Source of the DNA: Cymbomonas tetramitiformis
Taxonomy: Eukaryota; Chlorophyta; Pyramimonadophyceae; Pyramimonadales; Pyramimonadaceae
Assembly (NCBI GenBank): GCA_001247695.2
Contig: LGRX02034765.1
Coordinates: 26,015 to 90,014 of the forward strand
Direction of reading: 5' to 3'
DNA: 64,000 nt
Part shown: positions 1 to 11,240 of the stretch, in pieces
How positions within the stretch are numbered: position 1 is the stretch's first letter
Layout of the letters: every line of letters starts with the position of its first letter
Notes under the pieces: generated by a model
What the model was told of the DNA's origin: nothing
Databases searched by the model: none
The model's input: only the letters and a program-made list of their open reading frames with translations
Program-made: the position numbers and the translations under genes

Positions 1-263
1 CGGGCAAGTTCTCCGACCACAATACGCGAGGTTCGTTGGTGAATTTTCGGTGGTGGTTCGAGAATTAACCGCCCCCTCAATTCATCCAGAGGTACGTTAA
101 GCCTAATCAACCCGTGTGCTTCCGTGTGGATGTTCTCGGACACCGTACGGACGCCGCACGGACGGCGTATGAAGCCGTTGTCCATCCGGTTGTTCCTCCA
201 CCATTCACACCTGGCATGTCCCGGTTCGAGATTAAGGTTGCCTCTCATTATTTTGCCTTTCAG

Positions 264-1910
264 GAAATGAACAAGCTGCAGAGCCGAGTCATGCAGTTGA
301 GAGATGAGATGGAGCGGAACAACTCCCCTGAGGCGTTGGTGATTATGTCGCATCTTCTCGTGCACATTGTCGACCAGCTGAAGGACAACGGCCCTGCACG
401 GGAAATCTGGATGTATGTCTTCGAAGACTATTTCGGGTTGTTGAAGCTGTCCATCAAGACCCGCTCACAACCCGTCGCCAGCATGATGAAAGGACTGGAG
501 TTGCGGCGAACGGTTTCCATGGTTGCTGGCATCAAGCGAATGCATCGAAGTGGTCGAGCTCCCCAGTATCGACCTCCTGCAAAGCAGAACATCTTTACAA
601 CGAAATCAAGCACTGTGCGGCCAACCGCTGGTGAGCACATCCCTAAGTATCATGTGTGCCATGCATGTTAGTCTTTCCATGCGTGTGGATGCTTTTTAAG
701 TACGTGTGCACGTAGTCGTTCACACGTGTGGCCAGCGATCCATACGCACGGACGGTACTTTACTATTGTCCGTTTGGTCAATACCACCTGTCCAAGCGCG
801 TGGACGAAGAGCCCACCGTGCGGACGACGTCGTCCACATGTGTGGAATACCTGTCCGTACGTACGGATGGGTTTTCACTATTGTCCGTTTTTTTTCCTCT
901 TCAGTCTTCTTATGAGACAACTAATTCGCTTGCGCGGCGTCAATCGCAACAGATGACAGAGAAAAGATTCAAGTCTACCTTCGTACCGAGTTCCCCGAGT
1001 ACGACACTCTGTGCAAAAAGTTCGACGACACACTCGACTCATTCAACAGGTACCAACTTATGTGCATGTCTGTAAATTGTGCGAACGCCACGTGGACGGC
1101 GTACGGACGGCGTACGGCCACCGTATGACAACGTACGGAACATTGAGTCCACCCGTGTGTACTTGCGAATGCAGGAACGTTGGACAACGGAATCGTCGCA
1201 ACCGACGGGCGGGTCGTCGAAGGCCGATGACGAATGACGTGGTTCCGGTGTTTCTACAACCAGACACGTGGAGAAGGTGCCCAAGAACTTTGCAGATTCA
1301 GCCTTTCACCGAGGAGGAGCAGACCTTCGCCTTGGCCGGGATCGCCCCGTGGACGGAGTATCCTAGCATCAAGATTGGGCGTGAAGATTTTCGAGTGCAC
1401 GACAGCGACATTGGTTTGAAGAGTTATCAACGGTATTTCAAGAGCATCTTTCGAAGTCCGGGAGTGCCAACTCCAGCTCAACTTCTTACAGGCGAGATAC
1501 CGGACGATGACGTTGAAGATAGGTATGGGGAAATCATGAAGATCGTCAAGCTTGATCTTCCCGGTCACGAGATCTTTCTGTTGAAGGCCCGTTGGTACCC
1601 AAAGGCGGCTGCGCTTGCGGACGATATCAGCAAGAACATTTACCTGCGCAAAGACATGCCATGGGACGTGTCTCAGCCATTCGTTCGCGCAAACAACATT
1701 GAGAATCAAGTGGTAATTCAGGATGTTCCTTTCATGCCGGCTTGGCTTGCCCGGTACAAAGGAAATGTTGTCCCTTTGGCCATTCGACGACGAACTGATT
1801 GCTTGCAAGTTGTGTTGGATCGCAAGGCGGATTTCTTCCGTGAAATCGATGATAACAGTAGTAGCGAGGATGACCGTAGTAGTTCATCTGATTCAGATGA
1901 TTGCGGATGA
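264..1910 (+). CDS. CACTA transposase, C-terminal exons (DUF4218 and DUF4216 regions)
   Basis: Three exons join in phase: 264-630, 953-1049 and 1175-1910. The first begins after a strong acceptor (TTTTGCCTTTCAG) and ends at GTGAGC. The first exon contains SHLLVHIVDQ followed by an aromatic and basic stretch ending in TRSQPVASMMKG, matching the DUF4218 pattern of plant CACTA transposases. The third contains RYGEIMKIVKLDL, LLKARWYP and PFVRANNIENQVVIQDVP, matching DUF4216. The C-terminus is an acidic Ser/Asp tail. The catalytic half would lie upstream, outside the window. Both introns contain the same CGTACGG and CACACGTGTGG motifs as the 3' subterminal region. Domain assignment is from motif recall; the splice phases agree exactly. 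Confidence 0.7.
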
Positions 1911-2149
1911 TACACGATGTATTATATATGCAAATAAACCGTATGTGCGCGGACACCTGTATTCACACGCATGATTCCGCTAATCCATACGGGTAAACCC
2001 TTATCCACACGCGCGGATGTATGTGTCCACACGCGTGTTTCAACAAACTCCAATTTTGACGTCCATACGTATGGATTGGCGAATTCCGATCGTCCATACG
2101 TCTGTCCACACGTCGTCCGTACGCATGAGTTCGTTCGTTGACACGCCCC

Positions 2150-3075
2150 CGTGGTGCCCATATATGGCTGATGAAGGGGCAAGCAACGCTCGGGCACACC
2201 CAGGCCCGGGTGCAATGGCTGTCCACACGTGCGGACAAGCGCAAACGAGTGGCACGGCACGGGCCTCACACTGTCCATACGCCCGTCCACACGTCGTTCG
2301 TACGCGTCGGTACGACCCAGGGACACGCCCCCATGGTGTCCATGTGGCTGATGAAGGGGAAGGAAATGCTTGGGTACACCCAGGCCTGGGTGCAATGGGT
2401 GTCCACACGTGCGGACACGCGCAAACGAGTGGCACGGCACGGGCCTCACACTGTCCATACGCCCGTCCACACGTCGTCCGTACGCGTCGGTACGACCCAG
2501 GGACACGCCCCCATGGTGTCCATGTGGCTGATGAAGGGGAAGGAAATGCTCGGGTACACCCAGGCCCGGGTGCAATGGCTGTCCACACGTGCGGACAAGC
2601 GCAAACGAGTGGCACGGCACGGGCCTCACACTGTCCATACGCCCGTCCACACGTCGTCCGTACGCGTCGGTACGGTCCAGGGACACGTCCCCATGGTGTC
2701 CATGTGGCTGATGAAGGGGAAGGAAATGCTCGGGTACACCCAGGCCTGGGTGCAATGGCTGTCCACACGTGCGGACAAGCGCAAACGAGTGGCACGGCAC
2801 GGGCCTCACACTGTCCATACGCCCGTCCACACGTCGTCCGTACGCATCAGTACGTCCAGGGACACGTCCACATGGTGTCCACATGGCTGAGGAGGGGGCA
2901 AGCAGTGCTCGGGTACACCCAGGCCCGGGTGCAATGGCTGTCCACACGTGCGGACAAGCGCAAAAGAGTGGCACGGCACGGGCCTCACACTGTCCATACG
3001 CCCGTCCACACGTCGTCCGTACGCGTGGGTACGGTCCAGGGACACGTCCCCATGGTGTCCATATGGCCGAGGAGG
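2150..3075 (+). repeat. 180-bp tandem repeat, five copies, in CACTA 3' subterminal region
   Basis: Five near-identical 180-bp units follow one another; the segment beginning near GGGTACACCCAGGCC recurs at about 2191, 2371, 2551, 2731 and 2911. Each unit contains several GTCCACACGT, CCGTACGCGT and GTCCATACG motifs. Long open frames run through the array on both strands because the unit has few stops and a length divisible by three. I treat these as repeat artefacts rather than genes. Such arrays could act as a transposase-binding platform, but that is inference from CACTA biology. Confidence 0.85.
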
Positions 3076-3400
3076 GGTAGAAGCGGCATTTCTCGCAGTC
3101 CGCACGTGTGGACAACATTTTCCAGTGGTTCATGCGTATGGACGGCACCTATCCATACGGTCGGAGCGTCCACACGCGTAATAAAATCAGGTAAACTAGC
3201 ATATGTCGTCCACACGGATGCGCACGTACGGACGACGTATGGATTTATCGTATGGACACCGTATGAACATCACTTTTACAAATTAGACAATTTCACACGT
3301 GTGGATTTAGCAAAAAAAGCGTCCATAGGGTGTCCGTACGCTGTCCACGCGTCGGACGGACGGTTTTCCACGCGTGTAAAAAGGCCAATGATTTGTAGGG

Positions 3401-4396
3401 GCTAGTCTGATCGCACCCAATGTGATGCTCACCGCGGCGCACTGTTTTCCGAAGACGGTCGAGGGTTGGCCTTATTACAATCGAGCGGTATGTCGTGATA
3501 CGTGCGCCTACGATGAGACGTACCGTGCTAACAACGGGCAGTGCGACGACACTCGAGGCACGAGCTACTGCAAGCTGAATGCGGACTGCCAAGATTGCGG
3601 GACGTACGTCGCCAACTATAGCTGCACCACGGGATCCATAAATCGCGCATTATTGTTGAGTGTCACACGTCGCAATACCTCCAGCGCCGACACGTGCGCA
3701 GAAAGGATCCCATTGAAACGCGCATACGAGTATCCCGAATACGTGTCAGCGGAAAACGAGGCTGCCAACTTATATTTTTTACGACACGATATTGCAATAA
3801 TAACCCTGGGCGCCTACCCTCCAATATCGCTCTATAACGGAACCGCGGCTAACCTACTAAATGCGGACGTGATGGCGATCGGTTGGGGACGTACCGAGGC
3901 TACCGACCACGTAACGAACGAGCTGCGAAAAGTGCGTGGTAAGATCCAATGCGTTGGTACGACGTGTCACCCCACGTCCGCAAACTGCGTATACCTACGA
4001 GATTTTAACATAGACGACATGCTCTGCGTGCGATACGGTGAGTCGGACGAAGGTGGGGCGTGCAGCGGTGATTCTGGTGGACCGGTCGTGATGATCGATC
4101 CAAACATGGAGGCCGTGTTATCCTTGGTGGGTGTAGTCTCATTCATGACGGGTGATTGCGGCGCGTCTAATGCGCGGTATTTTGCCATGAACCTGGCGAA
4201 CGCGTCGATCACCGTCAATGGCTGCAGCAGTTCGTATGAACGCGTTCGCGTGTCCGATTACGGTCATTTCGACGACGGTGTGCATAACTTTTTGACTACG
4301 TTGACTATGTCGCACGAATCAGTTTTTATGCATCATCGCTTTCGTGGTGATATTGCCGATATGTTTCGGCGAGTAGGGGTGGTAGTCGATGATTAG
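3401..4396 (+). pseudogene. Trypsin-like serine protease (S1 family), 5' part missing at a CACTA junction
   Basis: The open frame begins directly after the CACTA end with ASLIAPNVMLTAAHC, the region around the catalytic His of chymotrypsin-type proteases. Asp follows in LRHDIAIITLG and Ser in CSGDSGGPVV, so the catalytic triad is intact. Between His and Asp is an inserted Cys-rich segment, with CRDTCAYDETYRANNGQCDD and then CxLNADCQDCG, of a kind I recall from algal secreted proteins. The signal peptide, activation peptide and first strands are absent. Either the transposon interrupts the exon, or TTGTAG at 3393-3398 is a splice acceptor and the element sits in an intron. The frame ends at a normal stop with no internal damage. 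Confidence 0.85.
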
Positions 4397-5220
4397 ATTG
4401 CCACAAAATAAAACGCAGTAGACTGTGAAGTGATCTTGCAGTTCTGCCATGTTCTGAAACGCGCACGAATATCCACTACCCGGAGGTACATAATAGGGAT
4501 ATACCTAGGAGACCTTAGGTACATCCCTGTGTACCTAAGCTTATCGACCGTATATGACACCAAATCGAACGGTTTGGCAACGTACAACTCACCAACGTTG
4601 ACCAACTCGATGCTTGACATGGGGATATATCGCGCACCCCATGCGATCGAGAATATATACTCATTTGAACGTCAGGAAATGACCATTTGACGGTTTTCAA
4701 CAAAAAAAACATTTCAAACGTGCGCTAGGCGCGTAGGCGGCGTGTTTTTATTTTGGATAGCTAGCATTTGACATAGATATGTTGGCATCATATGGCAACC
4801 CAGCAAATGCTAGTTGCTTTAAAGTGTATATATTATGCCTGAGGTGTTTTGTTGCGCTTTCTGTCACCATTAGCCCCTTAGCCGGTGACTGTTACGCTAG
4901 CGTAACAAAGCGATGTTGATCATTTTGCTTTCACACGTCGGTGTAGGCACGTAAGTTGTCATAGTCGACCACAAACTCGATATGCATACGGGTGCATGTC
5001 CATACTATGCATGTATGCATGCTTGGGGATATGCTAGTATTTGATATCCATATACACTCACCATATCCATGCCAAGGTGAGCCGACAAAAACATATTTTG
5101 GGGCCCTCGTTTCGGTCTAAAATGAGCTGAAATGGGCATATGCGGGAAGGTTTCGGCTTCGACTTGCACATGCATGGCCATATATGTTCGAGGTTTACAA
5201 TATTCATCCATGGGAAACCA
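4397..5220. other. AT-rich intergenic region with small dyads
   Basis: No convincing gene is present. Three short perfect dyads are visible: a 10-bp stem with 6-nt loop at 4514-4539 (CTTAGGTACA and its complement), CTAGCATTTG at 4761-4770 with its complement at 4804-4813, and the 16-bp palindrome GTTACGCTAGCGTAAC at 4891-4906. Their role is unknown. Confidence 0.5.
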
Positions 5221-5323
5221 ATATTCTAAGGCTCGGGGTTTATTCCGGATTAACTTTGGGCCGAAAACTAGATTAAAAATGATAGTGCCTACTTTCGAAT
5301 TAAAAATGACACGTTACATGTCG
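5221..5323 (+). repeat. MULE left target duplication and terminal inverted repeat
   Basis: ATATTCTAA at 5221-5229 is the target duplication. The inverted repeat runs 5230-5323. Its segment 5249-5290 (GATTAACTTTGGGCC through AGTGCCT) matches the right end at about nine of ten positions; the rest is more diverged. The repeat contains internal copies of CTAGATTAA-like motifs. Confidence 0.85.
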
Positions 5324-5481
5324 TCCGCGTATGTCATATAGAGTACGCCCGCGCTGCCATATTGAGCGTCCACTTATGTCACATCGATGCAAATTCGAAT
5401 GTTGCGAGTGGAGTGAGCTGTCCGTTTTCGCGGTATGAATGAATACTCGAAAGGTTTGTGCTCACAAAGGTCTTATACTAA

Positions 5482-8155
5482 ATGGAAACAATGGCTACCG
5501 AAGGTGATATCGAATGGGCTAGTCCCGGTAATTTGAATAATATATATCACGACGATACCGAGGAGGAGGAGGAGGACGAGGAACACGTGACTATGAAGAA
5601 ACGTATTCGAAAGAACCTTATAGATGAGGAAAGTTGGGTATATATATATGCTAGTGTGACCTCGGAAGATCAGTGCCGTGACAAAATAAGAGCCCTTTGC
5701 CCCGAGGGATTTTGCCGAGCCACCACACCCTATACTTCCAAAAAACATGGCGACATTACAACCACCTACCGTTGTTCTAAGAAACTCGCCCACCACTATG
5801 AACTCAGTTTCAAGATTAGAAGTAGGGTTTGCAGTGACGGCATCGAGAGGTTTTCCTTAAGTCAAAAGGGTGCACATACTCACGGGGAGTTCTATGGCAA
5901 GCAACTGGATCCTAAAGTTAAGGAAAAGGTGGTCAACCTCATCTTGGACCGTAAGCAACCGAGACAAATATGGGAAGCACTTCAAAAAGATCCTAAGATG
6001 CCGGCAACCAGCTACAAAACTGTCAAGGCGTTCGTGAAAAATCATCGTGGGGGACTATTAGCGGAGTTCGATATCAAAACCTACTCAGATCTAAAGGAGG
6101 TTGCCCTGAGCCACAATCTATTGTTTTTGCATCGTGCCGACGCTTCTACTAACGGCCATACCGCCGGCATCCTTGCGTTTTTCGACAACGACATCCTTTC
6201 CGCCGACGGCTTCACCCGTTGTGATCGCTTTCCTGCGTCCACCACGTTGCCCCCTCTTCCACATGAAGCCGAGGGCTTGCTAGAGTTGCTTGGCAAATGG
6301 AAGAAGTCCAAATGGAATGAAACCGCTACCACTATGCAGCAGGCTCTCAACGAAAATATTCGGACTATCGGCAACAATGCTTCCGCCCCCTTTTTTCTTG
6401 ACCTACTCAAGAATCTACTTGGGGCAAGTGGGTGGAATTTCAAGAAGAATGCTTTTCACACTCGTGAACTAAACGTGCAAGGTTTCTACAAGAGTTTCAA
6501 GTTACTCATCGAGGACTACGGCGCCCAAGTGAATAGGCGACGGTTCGTGGTGCTTTCTACAACGCTCGAGAAACTAAAGCTATTCGTAGATTTCAACATG
6601 TTGCAACGCGACGATGTCTACAAACTTCTTTGGAATCAATTTCCTGTGGAGACGGGCGGTACCTCCGAGAACCGTCGGTACTCTCTAGGTTACCTCGCCG
6701 TGAAGTCTCACGAAGATGCTATCGCCAGTGAGATCGTGAACACCCTACTCGTGCACGCTATCTATCACTTGGAGGACAAACTGTGGTGCCCACGCACCTT
6801 TGGTCTTGATCACTCCTTTGCCTTTTACAACGCGAACTTGACCTTCCCTGACGTCGTCAGCTGGATGTGCCACACCTTCCACATCCCCCCCCCACCCACA
6901 CGTGGCGAGTTACATCGCTGGAGAGGTCAAACTTCTGCAAGCGATATGCTATGCGCATTGCCAACGCAAGGTCAACGAGAAAAAACACTTCTTTCTCACG
7001 GCCGAAAACTACCAGACCTTCAAGCGTGATGTCGGACTCCTTCGACGCATGTGGGACCCTACAGCAAAGCATGGAGAAGGGGACGCTCTGGCGGACGCCG
7101 CGCTACGCTTGCTGGTCACGAAGTTTGAGGGCAAGGATGAAACTTACATTAACGAGTGGTTCGAGAACTTTTGGTGTGGTAAGTGGGGCACTTGGCGCGA
7201 CGGGTCACTCCCTGCGGGCAAGCCAACCCACAACAACGGTCCTGAGTGCTATCACAACCTCGCCCAAAAGTTCCTGGCAAAGAGAACTTGCTTGCCGTTC
7301 GGACAGTTCGTGTCCGAGGCACTCGTATTTATGCATCGCGAAAGTGTGCGTGACTCGGAAAACCCCCTTCAAGTGTACGATGCCATCGAGCTCCATACGT
7401 GGCGCAAGGGCTTGCTCCTACTTGAAAGTCATGCCCTAGAATACACTATGAAATCTACGGCCAACGATGGTCGTATCGTGTACGTTATGCCCTCTGAGAA
7501 GACCTACAAGTCCCTTGAAGGCATGACTGCTGTGGACAAGAAGAGGGCGCTCGCGACTCAGGCTGCACTTTACATGTCCTTGGTTAAAACTCCTACTGAG
7601 CTACCTCCAACCATTTCTTCCTTCGATGATTTTCAGGAGGCATATTTCTCTTTCAGAATTCTAGAAGAACTCGTCGTTCCCAAGGAGGCCTACTACTACT
7701 ACTCTTGCTCGTGCCATGAATATTTGGTGGCTAAAGTTTGTGAGCATACCTTGGCCTTCGGTGTTTACAAGGAGAAGTTCAAGGCGCCTATCGAGCGGAA
7801 TCTGGACTTGATTGGAAGGCAGCCACAAATCGGTCGCCCCCCTAAGCCACGGCATGCGTTAGTGAGACAGCCAGGTCCTGATGAAAAGGTCTCCTTGACC
7901 AACAAGAGGAAGCTTGCAAAACGTGCAAAACAGGGAGGTGATGCGAGTAACTCGCCTGAGCTAGACTTGGCGTTTGGTTCTCAACAAGCGCCTCCAACCC
8001 TGAAGTGCCAGATCTGTAAGAAAACCAGTCGTGGTGACAAGATGCTTTTGTGCGATATATGTGACAAGGGCTTTCATATTTTCTGCCTGCAGCCTGAGTT
8101 GAAAGAAGTGCCAGTAAGCGATTGGTTTTGCTCTATTTGTATGTATGCTTCCTAG
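5482..8155 (+). CDS. MULE transposase with SWIM and PHD zinc fingers, interrupted by one frameshift
   Basis: The first frame (5482 to about 6893) starts with an acidic stretch, then a Cys/His DNA-binding-like region ending KGAHTHGEFYGKQLDP, then a transposase core. The second frame (about 6894-8155) continues with CYAHCQRKV, the C-x2-H region of MULE transposases, and THNNGPECYHNLAQKF, which carries the probable third acidic residue. A SWIM finger follows (CSCHEYLVAKVCEH), then a basic patch and a C4HC3 PHD finger (CQICKKTSRGDKMLLCDICD to WFCSIC). The frame changes at a run of nine C at 6885-6893; eight C would restore one frame of about 890 codons. It could be a sequencing error or a real mutation. 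The PHD finger suggests chromatin reading, by inference. Confidence 0.82.
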
Positions 8156-8740
8156 ACACATACTGAACACTGTGATCTAGTAGCAAGCTTCCTCGAGAAA
8201 TACTAAACCTTGCACTCCAGTAGCACGTTTCTACAACTACTATATTGATTGTATTTTACAACAACTCTATTTGCAGTGATATGATCGTATTTTGTGTCCT
8301 TGTGCCTATATGTATGCATACCATATATACAAAAGCATGCAATATCACATACAAAGCATACTGAACCTACGTGCAGACTCATCACATATTTCTTGATATA
8401 CATATCCTCGCCTTGTAGGAGTGCATAACATGTATTCCGGCGTGTGGTCGACACGTTGATGTATATTACTATATGATAAGATCAACGTCTCGACCATACG
8501 TCTTGAATTGGTACTCGTACGCGTACTGTACCTGCCATACATTAATACCTCTAGGTGTGTACAGAGCGTGGTGGTCTTAGAAATATTCGAAATATATGTA
8601 TGTAGCTTCGTTCGAAAGTGAGCGCTCTAAACGTTCCGAGCGTGCAGAAATATTTTCAGCAGTGGTATTCAAGTTTATTTATGTTCTTATATTATGTCCT
8701 ATGACTTGGTATGAGAGACAGTTGAGTTTCACTTTGTGCC
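8156..8740. other. Intergenic region inside the MULE
   Basis: No gene is visible. An imperfect direct repeat of about 45 bp lies at 8160-8235: TACTGAACACTGTGATCTAG and TACTAAACCTTGCACTCCAG, each followed by TAGCA. The region is AT-rich and probably holds the transposase 3' end and the promoter of the next gene, but no specific promoter element can be shown. Confidence 0.4.
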
Positions 8741-11155
8741 ATGCATTCAAAAGATATTGAGAAGCCATCAAAAGCCATCAGGCCTCGGAGTGATGTTCTA
8801 CGTGCCTTACTGACAAGAATGCTACAAGTTGAGAGGCAAAATATTAGATGGCAAGTGAATGGCGCAAGGCCAGGATGGTTTCCAGAACATGTGCCGTGGG
8901 ACCTATCAATATTTAAAGCTCTTCCTACAAAAGGTCTAAAGGTAGACGACATAGAGTTCGTTGTAAGAGAGCTTGCAGTAGAGCGGGCGCTTGCAAGGCC
9001 CTTTAGCGATCCTTGCTTCGATTGTTTTCGCCGCGACCTTCCTTTGGACGCTACAGCTAGGAGTGGATTTATCGCTTGGCTCCAAGGCTTCTTGCCTGAC
9101 GCCTTTGCTGAGCACATTCCGAAAGCTGCGCCCATTCCCCAAAAGATCACAGAGTCAGCGGCAGTTGATTTTCTTAGAAAACTTCTATCAGCACCGTGCA
9201 ATGCGCCTGCAGTTGAAGAGTTTTTCGAAACAGGACAACCTCCAGCACAGTTCCAGCAGCTTCAGAATCCAGCTCAGATTCCAGAGAACGTACGCAAGGA
9301 TATGGAAGCACAGCAGAGATATATTGCAGAGTTACAGGGAGAAGTTGAAAAAAGAAGAAACGATATTCAGAAACTAGAGCAAGAAACAGTGCAGCAGTTT
9401 GCAGACTCAGACTCAGACAACACCGAAGAGTTTGTAGGTGTTGAGATGGAATACGATGAGAATAGAGGGGTGTGGGTTCACGATGATGGAGAAGACGACG
9501 CAAGTTCGCAGCAGACGGTGGGCACAAGCAATCAGACGCCTGATAGACCGACAGTATTTGGCAGCCAGCGTGCTTTTGGAGAGTTGGAACAAAACTTGCC
9601 CCAGCATCGTATTCGACTAAGGCCAACTAGTTACAGACCGGCAACCATACGCAGAGTGCCTCCGCGAAAAAAACCACGTTCAGACATTCCAAGGAGCGTG
9701 AACTACAACTGGTTCAATCTCACGTACGCACTCGCCCCTAGAAACAAGAACACCGCTTTTTACCCAACCCATACTTGGCAATACGCTGCTTTGAGGTGCA
9801 TTCTAGGGGAGGTTTTTAAAGGGGAAGTCATATGCGATTACTTGTGCGGCATAGACTCAAGGGTTGAGCTAGAATTCGCGAAGTTTGCACCACGACGCAT
9901 AGTGTTGCGAGATGAAGCGCACGAGGATAGTAGCCGCCGGCTTGACGTTTTGCATGCGCACGTATTTCCTATGGCCGAGGGGAGTATTTGTGTGTCTTCT
10001 CTACCTTACACGAACACCGCCGCATTTCTAGAGCGGCTTCTTTTTTGTGGCGTTAAGGTAGTGATCGTGAAACTCCTCGACTCATACAAGCGAGTCGCAA
10101 ATAGCGACTGCCGGCAAGCATTGGAAGAGTATTTGGTGCTTCGCATTTCTTTAGGCCCTGCTGCTTACCCTCCATACGAGAGCACGTTTGGGCAGCCCGA
10201 ATCTTGGTTTATTTACGTCCCACCAACGCCGGACGCGGACACCGTAAAGCATCAAGTCTACAAGTCGTGCAATGAGTTTCTAGAGAGGTGTAGAGGCACA
10301 CCGCAAGATGCGGAAAGAAAACATTTTCACTTGCTTCAAGTAGAAAGAAGTTTGGACGTGTTTGTGCATGTTTACCCGACACAGAACCTCATAACTTGGG
10401 ACACTCGTGAGCGGAAAATAATTAGCCGAAAGTAACTCTTTATTTATTGGACATGTTTCCTTGTTGCCTTGCCTTGTTGCTTTTGCAGGGTGATGAAGCT
10501 TTTGAAAGGTGTAGAGGAATTCCTCTACACCGTGGAGGATAGTCAGTGCACGAGGTGGCGGGATCCTACCACAGCTAAGTGTACCTGGAGGTGGCAAAGG
10601 AGCACCGGGAGGACCTGCAATGCCTTCGGTGCAGGTCTTGGGATGTTTGACACACCACACAACTTTCTAAGGGGGAAGGGTGTTTGCATGACACCCGTTT
10701 GTGATCGGAAAAGTATCCGACCGTGGTTACTGCAGGTGTACACTATGTTACACCCCGTGATGCAAATTGTAGACCCGGTTTTTGCCGAAGGGGAGCACTA
10801 CTGCCTGCAGGTTGCTCGGACCGACGATCCCAATGCACACGTTGTGCGTAGGCACAAGGAAACCAAAGACATAACCCACCAATACTTGTGTGCACTTGGC
10901 AATTTTTCTGGGGCCACACTCAGGCAGCACAGTGAGGGGGGTGGGAAGCACTTTGACATGAACACGCAATGCCGCATAGTCCGTATGGACGGGAGGATAG
11001 ATCACGAGGTGGTATTCCAAAACTTCAAGGGGGTTCGTTTTGGTTTAGTGTTCTACAAAAGTTTTGACCCAAAGATCCAAGCACCGACTCCGAAGCTACA
11101 CCGGCCGAGGTATGTGTGGCCAGTAGAGGAGGAGGTGGCTTCAGATGAGGACTAG
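8741..11155 (+). CDS. Spliced MULE cargo gene: degenerate methyltransferase-like domain fused to 2-oxoglutarate/Fe(II) dioxygenase-like domain
   Basis: Exon 1 (8741-10431) and exon 2 (10489-11155) are joined by a 57-nt intron that starts GTAACT and ends TTGCTTTTGCAG; reading phase is kept and the apparent stop at 10433 falls inside the intron. The product is about 785 residues. The N-terminus has NGARPGWFPEHVPW. A coiled-coil stretch and an acidic region follow. Residues around 330-490 resemble a Rossmann methyltransferase: ICDYLCGIDSR in place of motif I and VSSLPYTN in place of NPPY, so catalysis is doubtful. Exon 2 has HKETKDITHQYLCALGNFSG, DGRIDHEV and GVRFGLVFY, fitting the H-x-D/E, distal H and R of 2-oxoglutarate dioxygenases, possibly TET/JBP-like. 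Substrate is unknown. Confidence 0.68.
10432..10488 (+). other. Predicted 57-nt intron
   Basis: The segment begins GTAACT and ends GCTTTTGCAG after a pyrimidine-rich tract. Removing it joins codon AA|G across the junction (phase 2) and makes one continuous frame from 8741 to 11155. Confidence 0.7.
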
Positions 11156-11240
11156 GTAGCTAAGAATCTTGTACAGAACTAACCCTAATATGTAAATACC
11201 CATACGCGTATCATAGCATGCATACCTGAAATATATGTTC

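Larger units (their letters stand above)
1..3400 (+). mobile_element. CACTA (En/Spm) transposon, right part
   Basis: The window opens inside this element. It holds the C-terminal transposase exons (264-1910), then about 1.5 kb of non-coding DNA saturated with short motifs such as GTCCACACGTG and CGTACGGAC, the usual look of CACTA subterminal repeats, and a five-copy 180-bp tandem repeat. The right end is placed at 3400, where the sequence reads TTGTAGGG; its reverse complement CCCTACAA resembles the family terminus CACTACAA. Coding sequence for a serine protease starts at the next base. The left end lies outside the window, so the inverted terminus and the 3-bp target duplication cannot be confirmed. 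Confidence 0.72.

Noticed and set aside
1922..3405. Long open frames on both strands (up to 462 codons)
   Set aside because: They lie wholly in the 180-bp CACTA repeat array, whose unit length is divisible by three and lacks stops; no domain is present.
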